Below are positions 46,810 through 58,453 of a stretch of 64,000 bases of DNA, in pieces (the first letter of the stretch is position 1; the number at the start of each line of letters is the position of its first letter). Under the pieces are notes generated by a model. The model was not told the DNA's origin and did no database searches. It saw nothing but the letters and a program-made list of their open reading frames with translations. The position numbers and the translations under genes are program-made. This DNA is from Chlorops oryzae (taxonomy: Eukaryota > Arthropoda > Insecta > Diptera > Chloropidae), in assembly GCA_020466095.1 (NCBI GenBank), contig CM035806.1:169181871-169245870 (forward strand), in the 5' to 3' direction.

Positions 46810-47242
46810 CTACAAAATTGATTTTTGCTGTCATATCATTTAAATGCTTTTGGTTTTGAATAAATCATTGAAGTATTTTAGAAATTTTGTATATTATGTT
46901 AAAGATTTTTTTTATTTTTTTTTTTTGTTTTTTTTATTTAGTATAATTTGGTATAGTATAGGTGCGAAAAAAGTTTTTCGATTTGAAGAATTGAGAAAGA
47001 GGATATTATAATTAATCAATAATAAAACAGAAAAACAAAAATTACAAATGCACATAAACATGCAGCATCGCGTTGAGGCATTAATTTGAATAGCAAGTTT
47101 GAACTGCATGCAAAAAAAAAAAAAAAAAAACACGCTAAAACCGAAAAAAGATCCAAACCGGAAATTTCAGCTAACTAACATGATCCAGTAAGATGCTACA
47201 AATCACAGGATAATGTCGTAAATATTTGTTTATTAAACTCGG
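46810..47242. other. Intron sequence
   Basis: Poly(T) near 46907-46937 and poly(A) near 47112-47130. No exon is supported. Confidence 0.45.
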
Positions 47243-47752
47243 CACAGTCTGTGTCGAGGGTATATTGAGTTTGTTCGGTTGTGTGTAACACCCAGAACCA
47301 GTCGAGATAGACCATACAAAATATATATATATAGAAATGATCAGCGTCACCAGGAGATTCGATTTAGACATGTCCGTCTGTCTGTCCGTCTGTCTGTCTG
47401 TCTGTCTGTATACAGTTATCTTATCGAAGGAGTTGAGCTATCTCGATTTGAGTAAGACAAGTAATCGAGAATGGACCCGATCGGACCATTTTTAGGGGTA
47501 CCTCCAGTACTAGGGTCTGTCACACAAATCCCAAAAAAAAACTGCCCAAAATGCTGAGTTTTTCGAAATATTTCAATGATACGATTTCATAGAACAGGAA
47601 AAATTCATAAAAAAAATTTGAACCTAAATTGGAATACCTTGTCTTAATGGTAGTGGTCTTGTGGCCTGTTTTAGAAAATGTTCAACAATATGTACATATT
47701 TTTTTCGGGTATTGTATGGGGTCAGACTACTCGTCTGACTATAACACCTTTA
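47243..47752 (-). mobile_element. Helentron/mini-me-type element, reversed and internally shortened
   Basis: In reverse order it shows CACCCAGAACCAGTCGAGAT, CACCAGGAGATTCGATT, a GTCTGTCTGTCC tract (47373-47408), GGTACCTCCAGTACTAGGG, and finally CTCGTCTGACTATAACACC, the inverse of the family start. The region between the GGTACC block and the start is shorter than in 55615-56494. Confidence 0.7.
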
Positions 47753-47931
47753 TTTATTGTTGTCTTTTTTGATGAAATCCAAAATGATCACGCGACACGA
47801 AAAGTAAGTGCTTTCATCAAGGAATTACTGTCGTGTGTGTCCCTATTGGTAGGACAACATCTACTCAAATTTTGACTATGTTTCTGGTAGTTCTTTTTTC
47901 ACATTTTTTGCCGTGTCACATCCCTGCAGGA

Positions 47932-48293
47932 AGCCTGTCGCCTAATGGCCCCATGTCTATATTGACGTCAATATAGACAAGCGAACTAGTTCCAACGTCA
48001 ACAGTATTTACGGGCGGTGTCATTATAGAAACTATACTGTCAAAAGGTATAGTTCATCTTTATTGACCATGTCAACAACGTGTCTCCTTATGAAGCGAAA
48101 GAGTACTCATTTTGTCTACATAATAGTACCAACGTCAATAGTTTTTCGGTCTACTGTTGACATTCAATGACAACTCAATGTTAAATGTCAATAACGCAAA
48201 GCATTGCGACGGGTATAATTGGTCAGTAGTACCTACTGTTGACGCAGTCAGTAGAGAAAGAGCATAGATTCACTATTGATATTTCCTGCAGGG
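47932..48293. mobile_element. CCCTGCAGG-ended element, inverted relative of 44285-44640
   Basis: CCCTGCAGGAAGCCTGTCGC at the left and CCTGCAGGG at the right bound 362 bases. Shared words (TATTGACGTCAATATAGAC, CAACAGTA, GAAAGAGTACTCATTTTGTC) appear in opposite order to the 44.3 kb copy. No intact duplication is visible. Confidence 0.7.
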
Positions 48294-48326
48294 AATTGTC
48301 ACAAAATAAATCCAATACTTTGTGCC

Positions 48327-48855
48327 CAAGGGCGTAGCGAGAGAAATAGTGCCTTGGTAGTGCTTATATTTGTCATAGTGGTATATTGAGCAATTATAAG
48401 ACATTAACCGAAAAAAAATTTGGGGGGGCAAGAAGAAGTTTAGAGAGTTTTGGACCAAAAACCCAAAAAATCCGAAAAATTCATGAGGTCCGATTTCGAT
48501 GAAAATTTATAATAAAATACGCTAACATTTTGAAAAAATACTGATTACAACTAGTCTAGTTTGGGTCTAGTTCCAAACTGATCCAAAAAGGACTAGTTTT
48601 GGTCTAGTTCCAAAGTTTTTTTTTCTTCATTTTAGTGCTAAAATTCTTAGAATTTTTCACTTATTCTATATATAAATTTTCATCGAAATCGGACCTCATG
48701 AATTTTTCGGATTTTTTGGGATTTTGGTCCAAAACTTTCTAAACTTCTTCTTGCCCCCCCAAATTATTTTTCATTTAATGTCATATAATTGCTCAATATA
48801 CCACTGCAGCAAATATAAGCACTACCAAAGCACTCTTTCTCTGGCTACGCCCTTG
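48327..48855. mobile_element. hAT-type element, CAAGGGCGTAGC ends, intact duplication
   Basis: CAAGGGCGTAGCGAGAG and its inverse (CTCTGGCTACGCCCTTG) bound 529 bases. TTTGTGCC flanks both sides (48319-48326 and 48856-48863). The arms pair for about 180 bases each, giving a near-complete foldback with a short unpaired centre of ACTAGTT-rich text. Confidence 0.9.
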
Positions 48856-48863
48856 TTTGTGCC

Positions 48864-50121
48864 CGTGTCCAAATGGTTTGTATAGATTTAAGGATTTCAG
48901 ATGCCCAAAACTCAATTCAATTATAACAACAAAAATATTAGGCTAAGCAATAGAGACCTTATCCTTTTTTTTTTGAGTTGTCCTTCCTTTTATTAAAGCT
49001 TGAACGGTATTATATGTGTTCGGTTAATATTAAGGTAATGTTAAAGAAACGTTTTATGTAGAGATGGCGAAGGAAATGAGGCGACTTGTTTCATGCCAAA
49101 ATCTGTTCAAGAGATCCAGAATTCAACAAGATAGGCCCAAAAGAGAGAGACTGACTGACTTGACTGACTTTTTTTTTCGGTTCGCTCTTTGGACTTAAAA
49201 TTTATCTGCAAAACACGCAAGCTTCCGTCAAGGGGAATCGTGCGATAATCGTGCGTAAAATCGTGATTTCTGATTTGCTGATTGTATTAAAGAATAGCAG
49301 GTCTAAGCTTCATTTGGCAAATTCCTAGTTTGTAATTCTTAAGGAATCCGACCCAGTCAAAGAATCTTAAAATGAAAACTTGCTCCCATAAGGTCCATAA
49401 AAATTTCCCTGCATTTTCTGTGCTAAGCTTCACTTGAAATCTAAATGTTTTAATTTCGGATTTCCCTAACTGGCAACATGCTTTATGATAGCACTAAAAT
49501 GCAACCCTGGGAGTTCAAGTAGTTTGTCATTAGCAGTTGTGCCTTGAAGTAGCGAATAAGCAAATACTTCTTCTTTTTCGATTCTTAGAGCAAGCCATTA
49601 GTACAAATTTGCGATTATTAAGCAAGCTCACTTCGGCTAGGAATGAAAAACCAGTCTGAAATCCCAGAAAATTTCAGCGGCATTTCTGACCTCTGGCCTC
49701 ATTTCATTAAAAGAGTATCATAATATTTTAGTGCTTTTTGGCCTTTGCAAAAAATGTGCATTCGAAACCCAGACTTTCCTAGCGGAAATAATTGAAGTTG
49801 AATTGTTTCTCGCCGAAAACAGTGACAATTGATGTCAAAATAGTTTGAAGGTGCTTCAGTAATCCTGACAAATAAGTTTCCATTTCGAAATTTAAACTCA
49901 TCAAATTGAAATTTCAATCAGCTGTTTATGCCGTCAGGGCTGTTGCGAATATTTTTATGATACCTTTTTTATTCCTCGGAAAAATAGTCTCGGAATTTCC
50001 GCGGGTATTTCTTACCGAACTGAGGCGAAGGCTTTAGGAAAGTCAAGCGACTCAATGTAAAATGTTTCTCTTGAAATTTATTTCACGCCAAGCTGATTCG
50101 CAGAAAAATAATAGACGACGA

Positions 50122-50154
<33 letters not shown>

Positions 50155-50360
50155 TATGGGGAAAATAATTAATTATTATGACAAAGCAGCCACTATTTTT
50201 TCCCCCCCCGATTTTAGAGCATAGAATTGAGTGCATTATTTTTCCGAATTCTCAAATCCGCTGCAAATGCATTTAAGCGAAAAGCTCCATTCTCTAAAAT
50301 TCGTATGTTCTAGGCATTCCATTTTTTTTTTTTAAGTTTTTAATATTTTATGTGGTCGAT
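48864..50360. other. Intron sequence with GA microsatellite
   Basis: (GA)n at about 50128-50154. A CTGACTGACTTGACTGACT patch lies at 49149-49168. No exon or bounded element was found, although the blocks near 49200-49700 look old and repeat-like. Confidence 0.4.
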
Positions 50361-50631
50361 CGGCAAAACGACTTAAGTCCAATTTTTTGCTCTACTTCAG
50401 CAGTGTACTTTCATTGAAATATAAAATAGGAGTCCAAATCACAATTCCGTTGTACAGTTGGTGGTGCCTTGCGAAGCGACTCATCAAATCCATATGTCCC
50501 GGGAAAACGGCTATTGTAACTATCGGCACCGCGTCAATTAGCGATGGTATTTTCTTCTCTTATCGAACATTTGCACATTTAAAATCGATTTTTCTCGTTA
50601 AACGGAAAATTCGAAATAAGTCGTTTTGCCG
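50361..50631. mobile_element. Inverted-repeat MITE with CGGCAAAACGACTTA ends
   Basis: CGGCAAAACGACTTA at the left is inverted at the right (TAAGTCGTTTTGCCG). 271 bp. The 87-codon open frame inside is incidental. The flanking duplication is unclear. Confidence 0.6.
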
Positions 50632-51249
50632 GTCGCGAGCACAAATTTGATTTCTCATTTCAGTGAGAAAACACAAAATTATGAGAATTATTCTTGAAAA
50701 AAAAAAAAAAAAAAATTTAAGAGATAAAGAAATACGCTGAGTTTTTGAGCTTAAAAATTGATTTGAAAGCATGTGTTGTACCTCCTTACTCCTTCCCCGA
50801 AATGTCTAAAATGAAAAACAAACAAAAATTCCATTTGAAACATTAAAAAACTCGGAAAGGAAGTATCGAACTTTATGAACGTTCTCCATATACCAAAAAA
50901 AAAAAAAAGAACACACTCACATACACATATAGTACATAATTCGTAAAAAATCATTTTCATATTCAAAGTGCAATTCTCGCATTTGTTATAGAGAACTCGT
51001 CGAAACATAGTTCACTTATCACGCCCCATAGACGATATCGAGAAAATATCGATGCCGATACTGCTATGAAAAGATAATTGTTATCGATAATTGTTACCGG
51101 AAACAAAAGGCTTGGATCCAAGTGTTGGAATTTATTTGGAGTTCAAGTGTAAATAACCAAAACGGCTCCCTTTTAATTATTCAATTCGATATAAGAGTTT
51201 GGAAAACAACATATAAATCCAAGCATTCGAATTAAATATTTTCCAAGCC
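50632..51249. other. Intron sequence
   Basis: Poly(A) at 50698-50716 and TATCGAT-type words near 51038-51090. Nothing is coding. Confidence 0.45.
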
Positions 51250-51991
51250 TAGACAAGCAGTAACAGTCCGATGTAGGCGGGTTCAATTCCCGCTGCGTTG
51301 AGTATAACAATGCCTCATACTCAGTTTTGTCAAGTCACGTCTACTTTTTTTTTTAAATAGACTTCAAAAAGTGGGGCCGAGAATTAAATTGCTCACTTAG
51401 TTATGGCTATATCTCACAATCCGTTCAATATTTTAATTTCCTATCTATCACAATTCATAGTGAAATTCTTTTCACGGTTCTGAACCATTTGCTTTGGATT
51501 GAAAAATTTCGTGCATACCCAAAGGATGATTTTGCGTTTTTTCTTCCGATTTGTGGTAAAAATTGTTCAACTTCGCACCGGCAAAACGGTATCAAGTATT
51601 GCTCGGATGCAGTTCGTGTATATGAAGAAGTTGTTTAGTTATAATCTTTCTATATTTGCATAAAAAAACTTTGATAAAATGTTTATTGCCTTGGGAGCTA
51701 CAGGCGATACAAAATAAAATATGATAAGAAACACGTCAATTTTTAAGAATTTTTGCAATTTGCACCCACTAGATAGAGGTTTTTCGGGTCGGTTTGTACT
51801 AAATTTATTTAAAATGAGTTCAGAGCTATGAATTGTGATATATAGGAAATTAAAGTATTGAACGGATTGCGAGATATAGCCATAAGTAAGTGAGCAATTT
51901 AATTCTCGGGCCCCCCTTTTTGAAGTCAATTAAAAAAAAAAAGTAGAGCTGACTTGACAAAACTGAGTATGAGGCGTTATTATACTCACCG
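51250..51991. repeat. Foldback repeat with adjoining tRNA-like box B
   Basis: The arms AGTATAACAATGCCTCATAC (51301) and GTATGAGGCGTTATTATACT (ending 51986) pair, extending inward for about 150 bases through CAAGTC, GGGGCCGAGAATTAA and GGCTATATCTC blocks. Just outside the left arm, GGTTCAATTCC (51280-51290) fits box B and TAGACAAGCAG (51250-51260) is close to box A with shortened spacing. Copy 1 at 2138-2690 has the centre and right arm only. Confidence 0.65.
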
Positions 51992-52779
51992 AGCACTTTC
52001 AAAAACAGTCGTCAAATTTTTGTTTACAAAACATGTCGCACAGTGTAATATAACATTTAAAAAATTTTTCAAAACTTAGAGGAATAACACTAGCTTTCAT
52101 CCAAACATATATGGGGATGTGTAGGCATTGCGTTTTTGATGACCGGATAGGAACCTAAATTTATAGCTGCCAACTTCCTTTCTCCTCCCCTCTAAGTGGA
52201 TCAAATTTTACCTCAGATATCTTTCTACGTCTGAATTTTTCCTCAACCTTTTTTCCCGCCCGCGATAGGAATCGAACTCCATGGTGTCCTCCAGGGTGCA
52301 AATCACAACACGCTTCAGTTCGCTACCGAGAGATCTCATTCGCGAGTGCTAGATTTAATATATTAACGTTCGAAAAAATCAAACCGTGGACGCCTCGTAT
52401 GTATGTATGTACGATATCATCTATATAACATACTTACATATTATTTTGGGTGGATTTGCGTAGTACTTGAGAAATTCAACACATTTGGAAATATTTGCGA
52501 ATTTAATCTAGCATATACATATGTTTGCTTGGAAAAAGTTTGGAAATTTACTTGGAAATAAATGAAAATAGTAAAAGCACCTTTGTAAAAAACTTATCCA
52601 AATGTTTGCTGGGTAGTTCATCCGTCGCCGGCACTAGTGACCAACTGTACCCGTGCCAATGTATTCTCCTATTGACACTTTGTATGAGCATATGTTCGAG
52701 CGGACACCAGTTGACGATTGAACTAGTGATGCTGTAGAGGCAGCTCATTAGCTATAGTACGTAACTGAAGTATACTTTA
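51992..52779. other. Intron sequence with tRNA-like and element remnants
   Basis: On the minus strand, 52268-52277 is a box B match (GTTCGATTCC), with a weaker box A about 55 bases before it. At 52617-52740, ACTAGTGACCAACTGTACCC and following text resemble the interior of the 44285-44640 element, so a decayed fragment of that family is present. Confidence 0.4.
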
Positions 52780-52966
52780 TGGAGTCAAAATAATGTTAAG
52801 CTCACATTAAGTTAAGATTCTAATCGATTTTTTACTTCAATATGATAGAAAAGCGGTGTGAAATTCAACTTCGCTTGAGTTATTTGCAAAATGTTGGTGA
52901 GAAAATTTTTGCCCCCATTAAGTATGCTTTAAATTTATAAAAAATCAACAAAAATCCGAGCCCTGA
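52780..52966. repeat. Truncated CAGGGCTCGGA MITE
   Basis: The left terminus is missing. The body and right end (AATCCGAGCCCTG) match the family. Confidence 0.65.
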
Positions 52967-53671
52967 TAATCACTTTTTATACCTTTAAAGCAATGAAGCC
53001 TACTTTTCTACACTTAAAAGCAAAATAACTCAGAAAAGTAATAAAACCTTTTTGATTCAATGATGCTTTAATGATTTTACTATAACACCCAAATGTATTT
53101 ATCGCAATAAATTACTTTTTGAAAGGATTAGAAACGAGATAAACGAGAGCTTTCAGGCTAATACTTAGTTTCCATCTTAAAAGGTTTCTGTATTTTATTA
53201 TTTGTTTAGACAATATTCTTTTCCGTTGGAATGATCCCTCGATGATATTTCGTGTACTTGAAGAATGTTTTTTTTATAGCTTAACAATGAAGCTAAAACT
53301 AAGAGTTTGATACTCACGAAAATGCAAAAATATTGTCGAAGTTTGAAATGGACCTCACCGCTTATTTGAGCAAAATATTTTTGAAAGCACTTAAAGAAGT
53401 TTCAGTGCCAAGAAAAGTTGATTAACTATCGTCAATTTAGGCAGTAACGATGACAGATGCAGATACAGATACAGACAGAAACAAAGAACACACAGACACA
53501 GATGCAAATACAAATAAACAGAGACAGGGATAGGCACAGAGCTATGAACAGTGACAACTGATTGATGTTTTCTTCGGAAGAAGCCCACTGTATGGAAATT
53601 ATGTGCTTCATTTCCTAAAGAGTTTGTCATTCTCATTGTAAAGCGGAGACAAATTTTGAAGGATAACACTT
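52967..53671. other. Intron sequence
   Basis: A purine-rich ACAGATACAGACAG-like patch at 53453-53530 resembles the following minisatellite. No exon. Confidence 0.45.
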
Positions 53672-53679
53672 TTGGGCTT

Positions 53680-53833
53680 TACGACAGGACAAGACAGAAC
53701 AGAACGGAACAGGACAAGACAGAACAGAACAGAACAGACAGACAGAACAGAACAGAACAGAACAGAACAGGACAAGACAGAACAGGACAAGACAGGACAG
53801 GACAGAACGGAACAGAACAGAACAGGACAGGCC
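53680..53833. repeat. ACAGAAC/GACAGG minisatellite, purine-rich on the plus strand
   Basis: About 150 bases of ACAGAAC, GACAGG and GACAAGACAG units with no T on the plus strand for long stretches. All open frames across it are artefacts of the repeat. Confidence 0.85.
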
Positions 53834-54312
53834 AGCAATTACTATTGCAGAAACACTTTGAATTATGAAAAGTTTACTCAATTTTGAGTTTTGATTGCAC
53901 TTGTTGAATTATTTAAAAAAAATTTCGGATGGCGGTCTGTTGGTTTTTTGGTGTGAAAAATCTCTATGTATGTATGTGTATTAGGGTGCCCCAAGAAAAT
54001 TCTAGTTTTTTCCATTTTTTTCTCTAAATGGTAGCCCTACATTATGGTATTAGCAAAGACCTTATAAGTACCAAGATGTCTAACGCAGTACAAAAAAATG
54101 TTCACACGAAATCCTAGCTATGGCACCAGAGGCTGGTACCAGCCTTCTACAGCAAAGCAAAATTTTCTCTCGGCTTTTGTTAGTCGAATGCCTTCTTTCG
54201 GGACGAGCGGTCGCTTATGCTGAGGAGCGGATAAGGCATGTCGAACGCTGAGGATGTAAAATGAGAAATCGTTTTGTCTCTCAAAAAACTTCGTATTAAT
54301 TTGTCTTCGATT

Positions 54313-54553
54313 CAGTGCCGTAGCAACCATAGGGGAAAGAGGGAATTTCCCCCCCACGCATTTTGGTTTTTAACCATGAAAAAAAATCTAAAAAAGGAGA
54401 AAAAATAAATGACAATCGAAAAAACATGCATTGAAAGCGTGCATGTAATGTGGATTTAATTAAAATAGACGTTAAAATTGAAAAAATAATTTTGCCTCCC
54501 CACGCAAATTGAAAAAATAATTCCCCACGCAAAACAGAATTGCTACGGCACTG
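54313..54553. mobile_element. hAT MITE, CAGTGCCGTAGCAA ends, intact duplication
   Basis: CAGTGCCGTAGCAA and TTGCTACGGCACTG are exact inverses. CTTCGATT flanks both sides (54305-54312 and 54554-54561). 241 bp, nested in the 53982-57340 element. Confidence 0.9.
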
Positions 54554-54574
54554 CTTCGATTTTTTAATTGATAT

Positions 54575-55355
54575 CCCTGCAGAAATGAAGCGGTTAATTT
54601 CCTAAAAAGGACTGACCTTTAACCAGTCCCACATCGACCGGTCAAAATAGGACTCTTTCTTATAGCGAAATCGGTTAGCCGGCGGTCAGTCCCCCAAACG
54701 ACACTCATATTAACTTAGAAAATTTTTGTGAATTCCATACAAAAATAATAGCAACTTATTCGAAGCATGCGAGAGAGGATGCTGTTTCAATTCTTTATAT
54801 TCTTTATTTTCGTTTCTTCTATGGACTTAAATGGAATATTGTCTTTAAGTGAGTCACAGCCAGTGGTAGCTCAGAGGATAGCGTGCAAGCTTACTAATCA
54901 AAATTCCGCAGGTTTGCTTGTTCAAATCCCGTGCCCATCAAAAAATTATTCGAAAAAAGATGTTCAAATAGAATTCTATAAATATACACGCGAAGGGAGA
55001 GGGAGGCACAAGGCCTACGCAAGGCTCTCGAATTTTTTTGACTCCATAAATAAAAACTTTCAAAAGAGACAGAGAGAAAAAGAGAGAAAAATTGGGCGCA
55101 CCGCTTTATACACTTTTGTTGCTATCATGAATATGTCTATAAATAGAAACATTCGAAAGAGAAACAGAGAAAAAGAGAGAGAGATTGACGTGACGCTCTC
55201 AACAAAAAATCAAATTTTCGAATATTCTTTCGAATGACCCTTATGGGACACACCTACGGTGAATACATTAGAAGTGGAATTAAGAGGGGACTAGTAGTGG
55301 TAACATGAGGGACTGACCGAAGGCTACACTTGGGTCAGTCCATATTTCTGCAGGG
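54575..55355. mobile_element. CCCTGCAG-ended element carrying tRNA-like boxes
   Basis: CCCTGCAG and CTGCAGGG bound 781 bases. Right-arm text (GAATACATTAGAAGTGGAAT, then ACTGACCGAAGGCT) is shared with the element at 825-1235, which lacks the middle. The extra middle includes a tRNA-like segment (54867-54929). The 156-codon open frame at 54767-55237 crosses that segment and is rich in Arg/Lys/Glu from AGAGAGAAA repeats, so I do not take it as a gene. Confidence 0.7.
54867..54929 (+). promoter_or_regulatory. tRNA-like pol III boxes A and B
   Basis: TAGCTCAGAGG (54867-54877) is a perfect box A. GTTCAAATCC (54920-54929) is a near-perfect box B. Spacing is slightly long, as in tRNAs with a larger variable arm. 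The stem pairing needed for a true tRNA is lacking. Confidence 0.55.
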
Positions 55356-55614
55356 TATGTTTTGTGTGCACACACATTCATGCAAGTAGGAAGAGAGAAA
55401 GTATGCCAGTCGGAAAATGTTAGGTTGAGCGATTTGCATTTTCGCAATGGAATTCCGAGGAATTCGTTGCTGAAAATTAACATTGCCATGTTATAGCAAA
55501 TGTGAGGAACTATTTTCGTTTAGTTTCCGTTACGCTATCGCCAAATCCGTTTTTTACGTCTCATAAAGTTGTTTGAGATTTAATATTTGACTTATGTCAT
55601 CAATGAACTCACGA

Positions 55615-56308
55615 ACAAGTAAGGGTGTTATAGTCAGGCGAGCCTGACAATAGAATACCCGACACAGACACTTATGTTCGAATAATTTTTAATATTAAGA
55701 GGTGTTTAAGGACATATTGGGCCCATATACCGACTTTTGTTAAATTTCTTTATAAAAACCGCCCATTTTCCACGCCCAATTTTTCAATTTTTTTGAGATT
55801 CTAATCGGACCCTTATATATACGCTCGAATTCTAAGTTTCATTGAAATATTTCGAAAAAGTCAGATTTTGAGGCAGTTTTGGGATTTTTGTGACAGACCT
55901 TGGTACTGGAGGTACCCTTAATAATGGACCGATCAAGAAAATTTTTGGGGAGGATGTTTGTAGCTACAAACGAGCCAACTTTCGTTCAAGTCCCATTTGT
56001 ATTTCGGGTGTAGGAGACAATTTTCGAAAACCGCCCTTATGCCACGCCCACTTTTCAAATTTTTTGAAATCATATTACTTGCCTTTAAGCATGTTCAAAT
56101 ACGAAGTTTCATCAAAATATCTTGAAAAACTCAGGTTTTAGAGCAGTTTTTGTGATTTTCATAACAGACCCTAGTACTGGAGGTACCCCTAAAAATGGTC
56201 CGATCGGGTCCATTCTCGAACTTGTTCTTACTCATGTCCCCGTGAGCACGCATACCAAATTTTGTCAGGATAGCTCAACTCCTTCGATAAGATAACTGTA
56301 TACAGACG

Positions 56309-56355
<47 letters not shown>

Positions 56356-56494
56356 GGACATGTCTAAATCGAATCTCCTGGTGACGCTGATCATTTCTAT
56401 ATACATTTTGTATGGTCTATCTCGACTGGTTCTGGGTGTTACACACAACCCAACAAACGCAATATACCCTCGACACAGAGTGTGTCGGGTATAA
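55615..56494 (+). mobile_element. Helentron/mini-me-type element, most complete copy
   Basis: Starts ACAAGTAAGGGTGTTATAGT, then the hairpin TCAGGCGAGCCTGA and ATACCCGACACAG. The middle has two CCACGCCCA blocks, two CCTAGTACTGGAGGTACC-type blocks and a GACAGACA tract at 56306-56358. The end is CTCGACTGGTTCTGGGTGTT, AATATACCCTCGACACAG and GTGTGTCGGGTATAAT. 880 bp, non-coding. It serves as the reference for the other six copies or fragments in this window. Confidence 0.8.
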
Positions 56495-56802
56495 TGAACG
56501 AATTGCCGACTAGGATATTCTTGCTCTCTTATTGTCTCTAAAATTTAGAGTCTAAATTATGGAGCAGTGATGTTCAAAATATTCTGGCTCTCAGCCTTGC
56601 ATTAATGTGAGTGCACAAAAAAAAAATTGAAAAACGAAGACAAAACGAACCGCTTTTTTGAGAGACAATAAGAGAGCAAAAACTTTTTTCGCAGGTTGCT
56701 TCATAGTTTTCAAAATTTGATTCGTTTTGTGCCATTCGTTTGTATGCGCGTTAGACATCTTGGTAGTTATAAGGTCTTTGGTATTAGCATAACCATCATC
56801 AG

Positions 56803-57036
56803 CAGGCCTCGGATTTTGTTGACTTTTATAAATTTAAAGCATACTTTACGGAGTGCGAATTTTGTTCAACTCACAAAAAGTTGAGATGCAACTCGATTTT
56901 TTAACTTCAATGTGAATATTTTTAAAGTTTGATGTTCAACTTCGCTAAACTTCTTCGCAAAATGATGGAAATACGAATTTTTTGCTCCAAAAAGTATGCT
57001 TTCAATTTATAAAAGGTCAATAAAGTCCGAGCCCTG
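56803..57036. mobile_element. hAT MITE, CAGGGCTCGGA family
   Basis: The ends CAGGCCTCGGATTTTGTTGA (one change) and AGTCCGAGCCCTG bound 234 bases. No matching 8-base flanks, so the right border or a flank has changed. Confidence 0.75.
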
Positions 57037-57369
57037 GCTGTGATATTTCTGATATCGTGGTTGTTATGTGGTAATATTTTCAAGAACAAACACGATTTTC
57101 ACGATCAAAATTTTTCGATGCATACTTTTGGGGGAATATTTTTGGGCGACTCTATTTTTAGAGACACTTCATGCCAAACTTCCAAGACAGTTCAGCATGG
57201 GCTATTGTGATCCAATCCCAAAAATATTTATTATTTAAGCTATAATACATAAGAAATGGGCCATTTAGAAAAGAAAATGGAGGCTATGCGATTTGATTTT
57301 CGAGAAAAAAAAAGAAAAAAACACATCTTGGAACACCCTAATGTGTATATTTATATAAATAATATATCT

Positions 57370-57371
<2 letters not shown>

Positions 57372-57436
<65 letters not shown>
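57372..57436. repeat. (TA)n microsatellite
   Basis: About 30 uninterrupted TA units. (TA)n tracts are frequent in this genome's intronic sequence. Confidence 0.95.
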
Positions 57437-57441
<5 letters not shown>

Positions 57442-57724
57442 GGCTGAAAATTCTATGAAAATTGAAGCAGATACATTTTAAAGATTAAAATTGAAACATT
57501 GAAAGCCACATTGAAAGGCTGTTTTATCGCCACTCACACATAAGAAGTGGAATTAGTATGTGATCGTGTGTGTTCACAGAGCTCAACTACGAAAAAACAT
57601 ATAAGAACAGATTGTTGTTGTTCTGTTTTGTGTGTTATGTTAATTTGTTAATTAAATAAATTGCTTTTTTTGTGTGTGTGTGTGTTTTTTATAAAGCAAA
57701 ATTCGGTAGTCAAGTCGAACTTAC

Positions 57725-58030
57725 CCCAGGTGCGATCATCATTTGGACCGGCTGAGGATCGTCGGTAGCATTGCCACTAGCAGATAAACCACCAGCCTGT
57801 GAAACACTTGCGCCAGTATCCTCTTCTTGATCTTTGTTCTGCTGTTGTTCTTTCTCTTTCTCTTTCTCATCCTCTTCCTGTTGCTGATGCTGCTGCTGCT
57901 GCTGCAGTGCCTGTTCGCGTTCACGTTCACGTTTATAGCTCTCCATGGCCATCATAGAGGTTTGGCGGGCATTTGGATTTTCGAAAGTGTACGGTGGCAC
58001 TGCATCGTGATCAGTTACAGTTGAACGTGG
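57725..58030 (-). CDS. Internal exon of the minus-strand gene: Arg/Glu/Gln/Lys-rich
   Basis: Acceptor TCATTTTGTTTAG before CCA CGT TCA; donor CCTGGG|GTAAGT. 306 bases in phase 0 at both ends encode 102 residues: PRSTVTDHDAVPPYTFENPN, then ARQTSMMAMESYKRERERE, a Gln run, a Glu/Lys-rich charged helix (QEEDEKEKEKEQQQNKDQEE), then GASVSQAGGLSASGN and PQPVQMMIAPG. The charged middle is likely a single alpha-helix or coiled coil; this is inference. It joins in frame to the exon at 46809. Confidence 0.8.
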
Positions 58031-58453
58031 CTAAACAAAATGATATATATATATATACTATTCGCATGAAAGTTATACATATGTTTGCTCTAGAGGGTCT
58101 TATGTCCAAATATTCTGATCTCAAATCTATTACTTTAAAAATTTCTCAAAGAATCATAGTTCAGAGAAAGTTCTGAAAATAATGTTAGGTAATTATTATA
58201 AAAAAAAGTAAAATAATGATCGCTATGAAATTTTGCGAAAATACTAAAAAAAACTCCGTAAAGACTCATTGTGCTCATTTTGAAGAGAATTGTGAAAAAG
58301 AGGATTTCCCAATTGCAAAGTATTCGATTTTGCTTTGCTAGTGTCACATAATTCCATATCCTTGCTCAACATTGACTAAGAGAAACGAATTTCCCCTTGG
58401 ACTTTTTGAGACGGTTTTCATAGAATGCTATTATGCGGATAATGTGATATTAG
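58031..58453. other. Intron sequence
   Basis: Nothing identified apart from a short TA tract at 58045-58056. Confidence 0.45.

Larger units (their letters stand above)
53982..57340. mobile_element. hAT-type element enlarged by four nested insertions, intact duplication
   Basis: TAGGGTGCCCCAAGA and its inverse (TCTTGGAACACCCTA) bound 3359 bases flanked by ATGTGTAT on both sides (53974-53981 and 57341-57348). Subterminal text also pairs: ACCAAGATGTCTAACGC near 54070 and GCGTTAGACATCTTGGT near 56748. Nested inside are 54313-54553, 54575-55355, 55615-56494 and 56803-57036. Removing them leaves roughly 1.2 kb. No transposase is recognisable. Confidence 0.85.

Noticed and set aside
54767..55237. 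156-codon plus-strand open frame
   Set aside because: It lies wholly inside the CCCTGCAG element, runs through the tRNA-like segment and AGAGAGAAA repeats, and has no domain or splice context.
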